Source: an uncultured Bacteroidales bacterium (GTDB lineage: Bacteria > Bacteroidota > Bacteroidia > Bacteroidales > Paludibacteraceae). From it: 31,668 bases of DNA. Both the position numbers and the translations under genes were made by a program. Within the stretch, counting starts at the first letter, position 1. Every line of letters begins with the position of its first letter. Positions 16,353 through 23,600 of this stretch are shown here, piece by piece. The stretch is from NCBI GenBank assembly GCA_937901225.1, contig CALCGX010000136.1:1-31668 (forward strand), read 5' to 3'. The notes beneath the pieces are model-generated. The model was not told the origin of the DNA and ran no database searches. It saw nothing but the letters and a program-made list of their open reading frames with translations.

Positions 16353-17528
16353 ATGAAAGTACTATTTATGATTAGTCATCCTGCACACTTTCATATGTTC
16401 AGGTATACAATTGGTAATTTGCAAAATAATGGACATCAAGTCGTTGTAGTAATACGTCCTAAAGATGTATTGGAACAATTATGCAAAGATGCACATATAT
16501 CTTATTATAAGGTGAAGAATCGACCAAAAAAGTGGGGTATGTTTGGATTAGCAATATTCTTGATTGAAAAAATTTTTGAGGTTCTTCATATTGCTCACCA
16601 AGAAAAACCCGATATGCTGGTGGGGTCTGATGGTGTAGTAGCTATAGTAGGTAAATTATTGCGACTGCCTTCATTTGAGTGTAATGAAGATGATGCTGAA
16701 GCAATATCCTTGTATGCAAAAATGTTCTTTCCATTTTTTACAGGAATTATTCATCCACATTGTTGTAGTGCTTGGAAATGGGAGAAGAAGAAGATGGGAT
16801 ACCCATCGTATCACGAATTGGGTTATTTGCATCCTAATCAATTTACACCTAATAAGGAAATAGTGGAAACATATGGCATCGATACAAGCAAGACCTATTT
16901 TGTGATTCGATTTGCTCAATTAACAGCTTATCATGATGTAGGAATACATGGTATGAATACGCAAATTGCTGATCATGTGGTAAACATGTTGAAACCTCAT
17001 GGACAAATCTACATTACATCAGAGCGCGAATTAGAACCGCAGTTCGAACCCTACCGCATTCGTATTAATCCGCTAGATATGCACCATGTAATGGCATTTG
17101 CTTCGCTCTACATAGGCGATAGCCAAACTATGGCAGCGGAGGCTGGCGTTTTGGGTACACCATTTGTGCGATTCAACGACTTTGTGGGACGACTATCGTA
17201 TCTACATGAATTGGAAGCTCCAACAGACTATACACCACGTAAGGATGGGTATATACCTGTTGTAGATAAACATGTACCAGAGAACACACATTATTGTCTT
17301 GGTTATGGTCATAAGACTGCAGATGTGGAAGGTTTCTATCATTCAATTGAGAAATGGTTGGCGGAGCCAAATCGCAAAGACATCTGTAAGTCCCGCCGAG
17401 AAAAAATGCTCAGCGAGAAGATTGACTATGCCAAGTATCTCACCTGGTTCATAGAGAACTATCCTACTAGTCAACAACAAACAAGAGAGAATCAAGAGAA
17501 TACAGCCTTCTGGGAGCAGTTTAAGTAG
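16353..17528 (+). CDS. DUF354 family protein, GT-B-like
   Basis: A 391-residue DUF354 protein: the N-terminus MKVLFMISHPAHFHMFRY is the family hallmark, followed by KPDMLVGSDG and, in the C-terminal half, FASLYIGDSQTMAAEAGVLGTPFVRFNDF, which resembles the donor-binding region of UDP-GlcNAc 2-epimerases and GT-B transferases. DUF354 proteins are common in surface-polysaccharide loci of Bacteroidota and archaea; the exact reaction is uncertain. It starts 4 bases after the PSD-like gene and ends the operon. Confidence 0.88.
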   Translation: MKVLFMISHPAHFHMFRYTIGNLQNNGHQVVVVIRPKDVLEQLCKDAHISYYKVKNRPKKWGMFGLAIFLIEKIFEVLHIAHQEKPDMLVGSDGVVAIVGKLLRLPSFECNEDDAEAISLYAKMFFPFFTGIIHPHCCSAWKWEKKKMGYPSYHELGYLHPNQFTPNKEIVETYGIDTSKTYFVIRFAQLTAYHDVGIHGMNTQIADHVVNMLKPHGQIYITSERELEPQFEPYRIRINPLDMHHVMAFASLYIGDSQTMAAEAGVLGTPFVRFNDFVGRLSYLHELEAPTDYTPRKDGYIPVVDKHVPENTHYCLGYGHKTADVEGFYHSIEKWLAEPNRKDICKSRREKMLSEKIDYAKYLTWFIENYPTSQQQTRENQENTAFWEQFK

Positions 17529-17538
17529 ATTCTCTATA

Positions 17539-17688
17539 ACAAAAATACGGCACTTGTGATAAAAATCAAGGGTTATATATTTTAAGACAATGATTGTCAA
17601 TTAAGATGTCAATTTTTTTTCAATTCTAGAATAGATTTGTTTTTGCTCAAAGGAATGCAGTATGCTGCATTGGTGAGCAAAACAAAAT
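17539..17688 (+). repeat. Hairpin element, copy 1
   Basis: A non-coding block that recurs at 18510-18676. Shared landmarks, in order, are ACAAAAATACGGCA (17539-17552), an AAGACAAT...TTGTCAATTAAG segment near 17584-17605, and a two-level hairpin. The hairpin has an outer stem TGCTCA (17644-17649) / TGAGCA (17674-17679) and an inner stem AATGCAG (17654-17660) / CTGCATT (17665-17671). The hairpin ends a few bases before the deacetylase-like start codon, so it would be in that gene's leader if transcribed. Confidence 0.8.
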
Positions 17689-17692
17689 AGTT

Positions 17693-18487
17693 ATGGACTT
17701 TACTCTAAGCAAATACCAACAACTCTTGGTTGCATTACAGCAACAGGGATACCAGTTCATCACCTTTGAGCAGTATTGCGATAAGGTGGTCAAAGGTGAG
17801 GAACTACTTGCGCACTATATCATCATGCGCCACGACGTGGATCTATTACCCAAGAATAGCTTAGCTACTGCGCAAATCGAGCATCAGCTGGGCATACGGG
17901 CAAGCTATTATTTCCGCGTGGTGCCAGCGAGCAATCAGCCCGAATACATTCAGCAAATAGCCGCCCTAGGGCATGAGATAGGTTATCACTACGAGGATAT
18001 GGCGATCTGCCAAGGAGATGTGGAAGAAGCATATGCGCATTTCCAACAGCAGTTGCAGTATTTCCGTCGGTTCTACCCCGTGCGCACCATCTGCATGCAC
18101 GGCGCACCTACTAGCAAATGGGATGGCAAAGAGCTATGGAAACACTTTGACTATCACGCATTGGGCATAATCGGCGAACCATACTTCGACGTGGATTTTA
18201 GCCAGGTGTTCTATCTCACCGACACCGGTCGCTGCTGGGACGGATACAAGGTGTCTGTCCGCGATAAGATACCCGTATATCAAGATGAATGGGTGAAGCA
18301 GGGGCTAGTATATCATACTACAGATGACCTTATCCAGGCGCTCAATCAAGGACAGTTACCTGCTCGCATCATGATCACCACCCATCCACAGCGATGGACC
18401 AATAACACCTTCGCATGGTGCAAAGAACTGCTCATGCAATCGCTAAAGAACATCGTCAAACGATTGCTCATCGCCGCGAGGAGATGA
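17693..18487 (+). CDS. Polysaccharide deacetylase-like protein
   Basis: A 264-residue protein related to carbohydrate esterase family 4 (NodB-like). IIMRHDVDLLP gives the catalytic and metal-binding Asp pair region, ASYYFRV matches the TFF-type strand, HEIGYHYE supplies the metal-binding His residues, and a late MITTHPQRW segment supplies a further His. No signal peptide is seen, so it would act in the cytoplasm, possibly on a lipid-linked or nucleotide sugar. It is more GC-rich than the operon before it and is bracketed by two copies of the same hairpin element. Confidence 0.83.
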   Translation: MDFTLSKYQQLLVALQQQGYQFITFEQYCDKVVKGEELLAHYIIMRHDVDLLPKNSLATAQIEHQLGIRASYYFRVVPASNQPEYIQQIAALGHEIGYHYEDMAICQGDVEEAYAHFQQQLQYFRRFYPVRTICMHGAPTSKWDGKELWKHFDYHALGIIGEPYFDVDFSQVFYLTDTGRCWDGYKVSVRDKIPVYQDEWVKQGLVYHTTDDLIQALNQGQLPARIMITTHPQRWTNNTFAWCKELLMQSLKNIVKRLLIAARR

Positions 18488-18507
18488 AACAATAAAAATT
18501 ATTAGAG

Positions 18508-18676
18508 AAACAAAAATACGGCATCTTTGATGCCTATAAAAATAATTAAAAATCGAGGGATAAATATTAAAAGACAATTATTGTCAATTAAGTTGTCAAT
18601 TAATGTCAATTCAAAGAAAGGTTTTGTCTTTGCCCAAAAGAATGCAGCACGCTGCATTAGTGGGCAAGACAAAAAG
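18508..18676 (+). repeat. Hairpin element, copy 2
   Basis: Second copy of the block at 17539-17688, downstream of the deacetylase-like gene. It starts with the same ACAAAAATACGGCA, adds a small GGCATC-TTT-GATGCC hairpin (18520-18534), carries three TTGTCAATTAA-like units (18581-18612) and ends with the two-level hairpin. The outer stem is TTTTGTCTTTGCCCA / TGGGCAAGACAAAA (18622-18674) and the inner stem is AATGCAG / CTGCATT (18641-18658). The outer-stem differences from copy 1 are base-paired on both sides. Confidence 0.8.
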
Positions 18677-18694
18677 AAATAGAGGATAAAATAA

Positions 18695-18745
18695 TTTTGG
18701 TTTGCATACCTAAGCAGCGAGCTGCTTCTTATATGCAAAAACAAA
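18695..18745 (+). repeat. Third hairpin with the same architecture
   Basis: The outer stem TTTTG..TTTGCATA / TATGCAAA..CAAAA encloses an inner stem AAGCAG / CTGCTT with a CGAG loop (18712-18727). The layout matches the hairpins at 17636-17686 and 18622-18674, although the stem sequences differ. It is non-coding, in the convergent gap between the deacetylase-like gene and wecB. Confidence 0.65.
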
Positions 18746-18791
18746 ATATGATCAAAGATTTTTGTATATTTATGTAGCGAGTGCAACGTAG

Positions 18792-18862
18792 CGTATTTTT
18801 GTTTAAAATAATACCCCAACGAATTGACAATAATTGACAACAGCGTTGAAGGGAATTGTCTT
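18792..18862 (-). repeat. Inverted fragments of the hairpin element
   Basis: CGTATTTTTGTTT (18792-18804) is the exact reverse complement of 18508-18520. AATTGACAATAATTGACAA (18822-18840) and AATTGTCTT (18854-18862) mirror the TTGTCAATT and AAGACAATT units of copy 2. Their order differs from a simple inverted copy, so these look like remnants of rearranged copies. The whole gap 18488-18891 holds no convincing gene. Confidence 0.6.
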
Positions 18863-18891
18863 AAACATAAAAAACATACACTAGTTATACC

Positions 18892-20076
18892 TTACAACGT
18901 CAGCAAGATATCTACGATACGTTCGGCAGTATGGCCATCCCACAGCGCAGGGATGGCTCCTTTTTTCCATTCACCAGCAAAGAGAATATCCAATGCAGGT
19001 TTCACTGCCGCTGGATCGGTACCTATCAGTTCGTTGGTGCCTACTGTGCAAGTCTCTGGACGCTCGGTATTGTCGCGCAACGTGATGCATGGCACGCCCA
19101 TCACCGTGGTCTCTTCGGTGATACCACCCGAATCGGTAACGACCGCCTTAGCACGCTCTACCATGTAGTTGAACTCCAAGTAGCCCATAGGCTCTACAAT
19201 ATGCAGATTTGGGAACAACTGGCGCAAAGTGGCCTCATCACCCCAAAGATTATAGAAGATCTTGGCTGTGCGAGGGTGGATAGGGAAGATGATGGGCAAC
19301 CCATGTACGTTAGTAATAATCTGCTCCATCAGCGCCTTGAGATGCGCCTCCTCGTCCACATTGGCAGGGCGGTGCATGGTCATCATGATATATTGACCAT
19401 CGGTGAGTTGCAATTCATCGAATACCGCAGGGCGACGGAAGCGGCTACGATTAGCCAGCAACGTATCAATCATCACATTGCCTACATACCACACGCGTTG
19501 TGAGATACGCTGAAACGCGTACTGTTCCTCTTGCAGCGTAGGTAATGGGCAATTGGTCATAGGCGATGGGCTATTGACAAGGGTAGCACCCGCCATGAGC
19601 AGGTTCTTGTTGGCAATCTCCGAGGTGGTGAACATATAGTCAGCCAGCGAGTCGGTAACCATACGGTTGATCTCCTCTGGCATGCTCAAGTCCCAACTGC
19701 GGATACCTGCCTCCACGTGGCACACCTTGGTGTTGAGCTTCTTGGCCACAATAGAGCATGCCATTGTGCTGGTGACATCACCCACTACCAATACCAAATC
19801 AGTAGGATATGCCAGCAAGTGCTTTTCAAACGCCACCATAATATTGGCCGTTTGCTCAGCTTGCGAACCTCCGCCACAACCCAGATTGGCATCGGGCATA
19901 GGGATATTGAGCTCCTCAAAGAAGGTGTCGGACATGTTCTTGTCGTAATGCTGACCCGTATGTACGAGGCTATAATGAATGTCCTTACCTGCGTTTTCAG
20001 CAGCTTTGATAGCATGCACGAGCGATGCGATCTTCATGAAATTGGGGCGTGCCCCTGCGATGAGAGTGATATGCAT
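18892..20076 (-). CDS. wecB: UDP-N-acetylglucosamine 2-epimerase (non-hydrolysing)
   Basis: A 394-residue enzyme that interconverts UDP-GlcNAc and UDP-ManNAc in the cytoplasm. Visible are the N-terminal GARPNFMKIASLV, VHTGQHYDKNMSDTFFEEL, VVGDVTSTMACS, HVEAGIRSWDLSMPEEINRMVTD split across about 120-142, YVGNVMIDTL, MTMHRPANVD, and the C-terminal VTDSGGITEETTVMGVPCITLRDNTERPET. It is about 20 residues longer than usual because of an extra stretch at about 164-193 of low-complexity origin; catalytic motifs are intact. It follows the manA fusion by 42 bases and is probably cotranscribed with it. Confidence 0.95.
   Translation of the reverse strand: MHITLIAGARPNFMKIASLVHAIKAAENAGKDIHYSLVHTGQHYDKNMSDTFFEELNIPMPDANLGCGGGSQAEQTANIMVAFEKHLLAYPTDLVLVVGDVTSTMACSIVAKKLNTKVCHVEAGIRSWDLSMPEEINRMVTDSLADYMFTTSEIANKNLLMAGATLVNSPSPMTNCPLPTLQEEQYAFQRISQRVWYVGNVMIDTLLANRSRFRRPAVFDELQLTDGQYIMMTMHRPANVDEEAHLKALMEQIITNVHGLPIIFPIHPRTAKIFYNLWGDEATLRQLFPNLHIVEPMGYLEFNYMVERAKAVVTDSGGITEETTVMGVPCITLRDNTERPETCTVGTNELIGTDPAAVKPALDILFAGEWKKGAIPALWDGHTAERIVDILLTL
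19498..19587 (-). repeat. Repeat-like in-frame insertion in wecB
   Basis: The encoded stretch (about residues 164-193, including LVNSPSPMTNCPLPTLQEEQ) replaces what is normally a short link between the NLL segment and YVGNVMID. On the + strand, its DNA contains GGGCAATTGG and GATGGGCTATTG, repeated imperfectly, which resembles low-complexity spacer repeats rather than a protein domain. The boundaries are approximate. Confidence 0.55.
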
Positions 20077-20079
20077 ATT

Positions 20080-20112
20080 GACAGTTTATAGTTTACAGTT
20101 GACAGTTGATAG
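20080..20112. repeat. Short tandem repeats between manA and wecB
   Basis: ACAGTTTATAG, TTTACAGTTG and ACAGTTGATAG follow each other and fill most of the 42-base gap between the two genes. It is a simple degenerate repeat with no sign of a promoter or terminator. Confidence 0.6.
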
Positions 20113-20118
20113 ATGGGG

Positions 20119-21495
20119 TTAGAAGCCGCTTAGGTGCAGGAACTGCGAAATTATGCGGCGGAAAGTATGTTGTGAACTATTGTTGATATACGCCTCCAGC
20201 AACTTGGCCGTAGGTGTGATAGGAATGATATCGTAATCGGCAATGGCAGCGGGAATCAAGCACGAGAAACCTTCGCGCAATTCCACCTCGTCGCGCGTAC
20301 TGCGGATACGAATCTTGCAACTGCCTTGCGTACAAGTGCTGATTACAAACGAATCGTAGCCCACCATATTGCGGTGAATAGCCTGCGTGAGCGACACCAC
20401 GCGCACACTAAAGTGCTCCGTATCCAAACATGGGTTGGCAGCATCGATAGCATCCTTATAGCTATTCTTATATTCCTTATACACGCGATAATCCAGCGCC
20501 TGCGCTGCTAGTTCGGTATGCAATGCGCGAGGCTTGCCATCCAAGCCTAGGCGACCATAATCGTAGATACGATAGGTGAGATCCGACGACTGCTGTACCT
20601 CCACCAATATCACCCCTTTGCCTATCGCATGCACGCGACCTGCAGGGATATAAAAGACATCCCCCGTGCGAATCTCGTGCTTAGCCAGTGCGTCCATGAT
20701 CGTGCCATCTGCCACGCGACGTGCGTACTCCTCAGGAGTGAGCTCCTCCTTGAATCCAGCATAGATATAGGCATCCTTATCTGCATCCACCACATACCAC
20801 ATCTCTGTCTTGCCCGAGCCGTTATGCTCGCGCAGCGCCATCGCATCGTCGGGGTGCACTTGCACACTGAGATCCGCCTTCGTGTCGATAAACTTCACTA
20901 GCAATGGCATTTGGTTGTGGTATTTCTTTGCGACTGCCTTGCCCAATATGGCCTCTGGCATCTTCGCAATTACTTCGCTCAGCGGATAGCCCGCCCAAGT
21001 GCCATTGGCAATCATCGAAGGCAGCATGTCCAGCGTGGATACTTCCCAACTCTCGCCGATATTGTCCTGCTCAGGCAACTGCTTCCAGTTGGTGAGGCGC
21101 TTACCGCCCCATACCATCGGACGCAGATTGGGCTCGAAGAGGATAGGGTAGAGCTTGGTGCGCTGCGCCTCAATCACGCAGCCCATCGCCAACATACGTA
21201 CATCCGTGATGGCGTGCAGCTCGTAGGCCTTGAGGTGCTCCACGAAGATAAAATCCTCCTTCTGGCAGTGATGCACTTTTCCATCGATAGTGATGTCAAT
21301 CTCACCATCCAGGATAAAGAACGCATCCTGCAAGTCCGGGTGGATATGCTGTGCGCTGCGCTCGCCTGCCTTCAGCTCCAGAACAGCAATCTGCGTGATG
21401 CTGCATCCGCTCTCATTGGCAGAGAGCAATACACGCTTGAGACCCATCTCATAGGAGGTACTCAGGGGAGATATATCGCGTAAGTGTCGTCGCAT
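20119..21495 (-). CDS. manA: Mannose-6-phosphate isomerase with N-terminal cupin domain
   Basis: A 458-residue fusion. Residues 1-110 form a small cupin with AQHIHPDLQDAFFILDGE (His50, His52 and an acidic partner). From about 114 to the end is a type I phosphomannose isomerase, with NIGESWEVS, VQVHPDD, GKTEMWYV, IPAGRVHAIGKG and QQSSDLTYRIYDYGR. It converts fructose 6-phosphate and mannose 6-phosphate, feeding GDP-mannose. The frame is open further upstream to 21651, but the start at 21495 is preferred because a promoter lies directly before it and the extra 52 residues overlap that promoter and the divergent one. The cupin may bind a sugar or nucleotide sugar; this is inference. Confidence 0.9.
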   Translation of the reverse strand: MRRHLRDISPLSTSYEMGLKRVLLSANESGCSITQIAVLELKAGERSAQHIHPDLQDAFFILDGEIDITIDGKVHHCQKEDFIFVEHLKAYELHAITDVRMLAMGCVIEAQRTKLYPILFEPNLRPMVWGGKRLTNWKQLPEQDNIGESWEVSTLDMLPSMIANGTWAGYPLSEVIAKMPEAILGKAVAKKYHNQMPLLVKFIDTKADLSVQVHPDDAMALREHNGSGKTEMWYVVDADKDAYIYAGFKEELTPEEYARRVADGTIMDALAKHEIRTGDVFYIPAGRVHAIGKGVILVEVQQSSDLTYRIYDYGRLGLDGKPRALHTELAAQALDYRVYKEYKNSYKDAIDAANPCLDTEHFSVRVVSLTQAIHRNMVGYDSFVISTCTQGSCKIRIRSTRDEVELREGFSCLIPAAIADYDIIPITPTAKLLEAYINNSSQHTFRRIISQFLHLSGF

Positions 21496-21513
21496 ACTAA
21501 TCCAATTTGGGGA

Positions 21514-21544
21514 CAAAGGTACGAAAATTTTGTGATTTGGCAAA
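21514..21544 (-). promoter_or_regulatory. Promoter of manA-wecB
   Basis: On the minus strand, TTTG (21544-21541), a 19-base spacer and TACCTTTG (21521-21514) match the Bacteroidota consensus. The start codon at 21495 lies about 12 bases beyond the expected transcription start. This promoter supports the shorter manA start. Confidence 0.8.
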
Positions 21545-21581
21545 GTAGCTAAGACAAAAAAACTATTTTTTGCTAAAAAAT

Positions 21582-21613
21582 ATTGTATATATTGGAAAAA
21601 AGTACTACCTTTG
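21582..21613 (+). promoter_or_regulatory. Promoter of the amidase-MCE operon
   Basis: ATTG (21582-21585, three of four consensus bases), a 20-base spacer and TACCTTTG (21606-21613) lie just before the amidase start at 21633. It is divergent from the manA promoter, with about 37 bases between the two -33 boxes. Confidence 0.75.
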
Positions 21614-21632
21614 TAGCCAAATTGGATGTGGT

Positions 21633-22370
21633 ATGAAATTTGTAAGGACAATATTGGTAGTGATGGTAGCGATGTGCTGCATGTCGTTTACCGTGGTGAT
21701 CGATGCAGGTCACGGCGGCAATGATGCGGGAGCCATCGGTCATGTGCTGAAGCTCAAAGAGAAAGACCTCAACCTATCTGTAGCACAGCGATTGGCAGAT
21801 AAGATACGCCAACATTATCCCGAAGTGAATGTAGTCATGACGCGTACGACGGACGTGTTCTTGCCCCTGCAGCAGCGTGCAGATATCGTGAATAAGAACC
21901 ATGCTGACCTATTCATCTGTGTGCATACCAATGCCGCTGAAAACCGCAAAGCATGTGGCGCAGAGACATTCATCCTAGGTACAGACCGCATGGAGGATAA
22001 CCTAGACGTGGCCATGCGCGAGAACGCCGTGATGAAGCTGGAGGCAGATCAGACGGTATATCAAGGTTTTGACCCAAATTCGATAGAGAGCTATATCATC
22101 TTCGAGTTGATGCAAAACCAATATATGGACAATAGTCTGGAGTTTGCCGAACTGGTGCAACAGCAGTTTGTAGGTACCCTCCAACGTGCCAATCGAGGTG
22201 TTCGTCAGGCAGCCTTCTGGGTGCTATTACAGTCAGCATGCCCCAGTGTACTGGTGGAGATGGGCTTTATCAGCAATGCTGAAGAGGAGAAATGGCTTGC
22301 CAGCGAAGCGGGTAAGAGTGGAATAGTTAACGGCATTTTTGATGCCTTTGAAAAATATTATAAGCAATGA
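21633..22370 (+). CDS. N-acetylmuramoyl-L-alanine amidase
   Basis: A 245-residue zinc amidase of the Amidase_3 (AmiC) family, which cuts the bond between MurNAc and the stem peptide and helps separate daughter cells. A hydrophobic export signal occupies about residues 4-20. The catalytic domain follows at once: VVIDAGHGGNDAGA (His27), LKEKDLNLSVA (Glu43), FICVHTNAAEN and the late PSVLVEMGFISNAEEE with its catalytic Glu. The frame is open from 21570, but the promoter at 21582-21613 makes 21633 the sensible start. It overlaps the MCE gene by four bases. Confidence 0.93.
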   Translation: MKFVRTILVVMVAMCCMSFTVVIDAGHGGNDAGAIGHVLKLKEKDLNLSVAQRLADKIRQHYPEVNVVMTRTTDVFLPLQQRADIVNKNHADLFICVHTNAAENRKACGAETFILGTDRMEDNLDVAMRENAVMKLEADQTVYQGFDPNSIESYIIFELMQNQYMDNSLEFAELVQQQFVGTLQRANRGVRQAAFWVLLQSACPSVLVEMGFISNAEEEKWLASEAGKSGIVNGIFDAFEKYYKQ

Positions 22371-23269
22371 AACACGCAAGAGAAGTGAAAGTGGGTGTCT
22401 TGGCGATCATATGCGCAGGCATCTTGTATTTTGGATTTAATTTCTTGAAAGGAGTCAATATCTTTTCCCCAACCGATTGCTATTACGGCTATTTTGAGCG
22501 TAGCAATGGGCTCACTGAGCAAGCACCTGTATATATCTTAGGGCATAAGGTAGGTTTGGTAGCCAGTGTTCAATACGACTTCACGCGTACGCCTGCGTTT
22601 GTAGTAGGTGTGCATATCGACAAAGGTATTGTACTGCCTCGTGGTACACAAATGGCATTGGTTGCTGATGGGCTGCTGGGTGGTAGTGCCATCGAGTTGC
22701 AGCTGCCTCAGCTCGCCAATCGCGCCATGCCTTATCAACAAGGCGACACATTGCCTTCTACCATAGTGCCAGGATTATTCGACAACTTGCAAACAGGTAT
22801 CTTGGCGCATCTGGATAGCGTGCTTGTAGAGGCCAACCAGCTCGTGGCTTCGCTCAACAACGAGATGGGAGAGGGTAGTCTGCATGCTGCATTGCAGAAT
22901 ATCGAGCAAATCACAGCTGACCTGAAGGTGAGTGGTAAGGATATTCGTCATTTGACCCACAATGATTTGCCTGGTGTGGTGGAGAAGGTGGATAGCACCT
23001 TAGCTGACTTACAAGCGGTGATGGCCGACGTGCGTCAGGCGCAGATACAGAATACCATTGCCGAACTGAATGCCACTATCCAATCAGTCAATGCTGCTTT
23101 GGCATCGGAGGAAGGTACACTGGGCTTGCTGCTCAACGACAAAGCACTGTATGATAACCTCAATACGGCACTCCAAGATTTGGACAATGCAGTACTCAAT
23201 GTGGACTCTGTGGTGATGTCCATTAAGGCTAGACCATTCATTCAAAAGAAATTACCAAAGCAGAAGTGA
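22367..23269 (+). CDS. MCE (MlaD-like) family protein
   Basis: A 300-residue protein with one N-terminal membrane segment (about 8-28), an MCE domain (about 36-120; GLTEQAPVYILGHKVGLV, GTQMALVADGLLGGSAIEL) and a long helical C-terminus rich in Leu, Asn and Ala, probably coiled-coil. MCE proteins form rings that carry phospholipids between inner and outer membranes. A lone MCE gene next to an amidase gene is common in Bacteroidota; the ATPase and permease partners are not in this window. A terminator follows 40 bases after the stop. Confidence 0.9.
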   Translation: MKHAREVKVGVLAIICAGILYFGFNFLKGVNIFSPTDCYYGYFERSNGLTEQAPVYILGHKVGLVASVQYDFTRTPAFVVGVHIDKGIVLPRGTQMALVADGLLGGSAIELQLPQLANRAMPYQQGDTLPSTIVPGLFDNLQTGILAHLDSVLVEANQLVASLNNEMGEGSLHAALQNIEQITADLKVSGKDIRHLTHNDLPGVVEKVDSTLADLQAVMADVRQAQIQNTIAELNATIQSVNAALASEEGTLGLLLNDKALYDNLNTALQDLDNAVLNVDSVVMSIKARPFIQKKLPKQK

Positions 23270-23309
23270 TTTTTGCGAGTGTCTAATTTTTTGGAAATGT
23301 TGAGAAAGT

Positions 23310-23347
23310 CCCTAATCTGTTGATAATGAAACGGATTAGGGATTTTT
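23310..23347 (+). terminator. Rho-independent terminator after the MCE gene
   Basis: A 12-bp stem (CCCTAATCTGTT at 23310-23321 with AACGGATTAGGG at 23330-23341, one G-U pair) has an 8-base loop and is followed by A and five T. Confidence 0.85.
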
Positions 23348-23474
23348 GTGAAACAATAATGTGGAACGTTATGATTTTTTAACATATGAGTTTCAACGAG
23401 TTACGTATGCCTATTGCCTTAACTTTGTGATAACCAAATACGGAAACATAACCTACTGATTTTTTGTAAGATAA

Positions 23475-23600
23475 GATTCCGTGAAAATCACCAATCTAAC
23501 TGCCATTTGGTCAATCAAAAAAAAAGCAGTACCTTTGCACTCGATTTCGTGAAAAACGGATTCTTATGGAGATCCGTATTCGGATTTCTCTTCTTAATCA
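23475..23600 (+). promoter_or_regulatory. dnaA promoter and leader
   Basis: TTTG (23506-23509), 20 bases and TACCTTTG (23530-23537) form a consensus promoter. A 15-base near-repeat flanks it: GATTCCGTGAAAATC at 23475 and GATTTCGTGAAAAAC at 23543. In the leader, ATCCG (23572-23576) can pair either with CGGAT upstream (23557-23561) or with CGGAT downstream (23581-23585), so two small hairpins exclude each other. I see no cluster of clear DnaA boxes in the 330 bases before dnaA. Confidence 0.75.

Noticed and set aside
18502..18840. 112-codon open frame on the minus strand
   Set aside because: It lies entirely over the hairpin element and its repeats, is rich in Phe, Ile and Leu from AT-rich DNA, and has no recognisable motif.
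17529..18891. Insertion sequence carrying the deacetylase-like gene
   Set aside because: There is no transposase gene, and the flanking copies are direct repeats of about 150 bp without clear terminal inverted repeats, so only a cassette-like arrangement can be claimed.
20911..21483. 190-codon open frame antisense to manA
   Set aside because: It is a shadow of the well-supported manA fusion on the other strand.
21496..21651. Longer start for the manA fusion
   Set aside because: The added 52 residues have no homology signal and cover both divergent promoters.
23270..23600. Replication origin next to dnaA
   Set aside because: Only weak DnaA-box-like words (such as TGTTGATAA and TGTGATAA) are present, without clustering. 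GC-skew data would be needed to place the origin.
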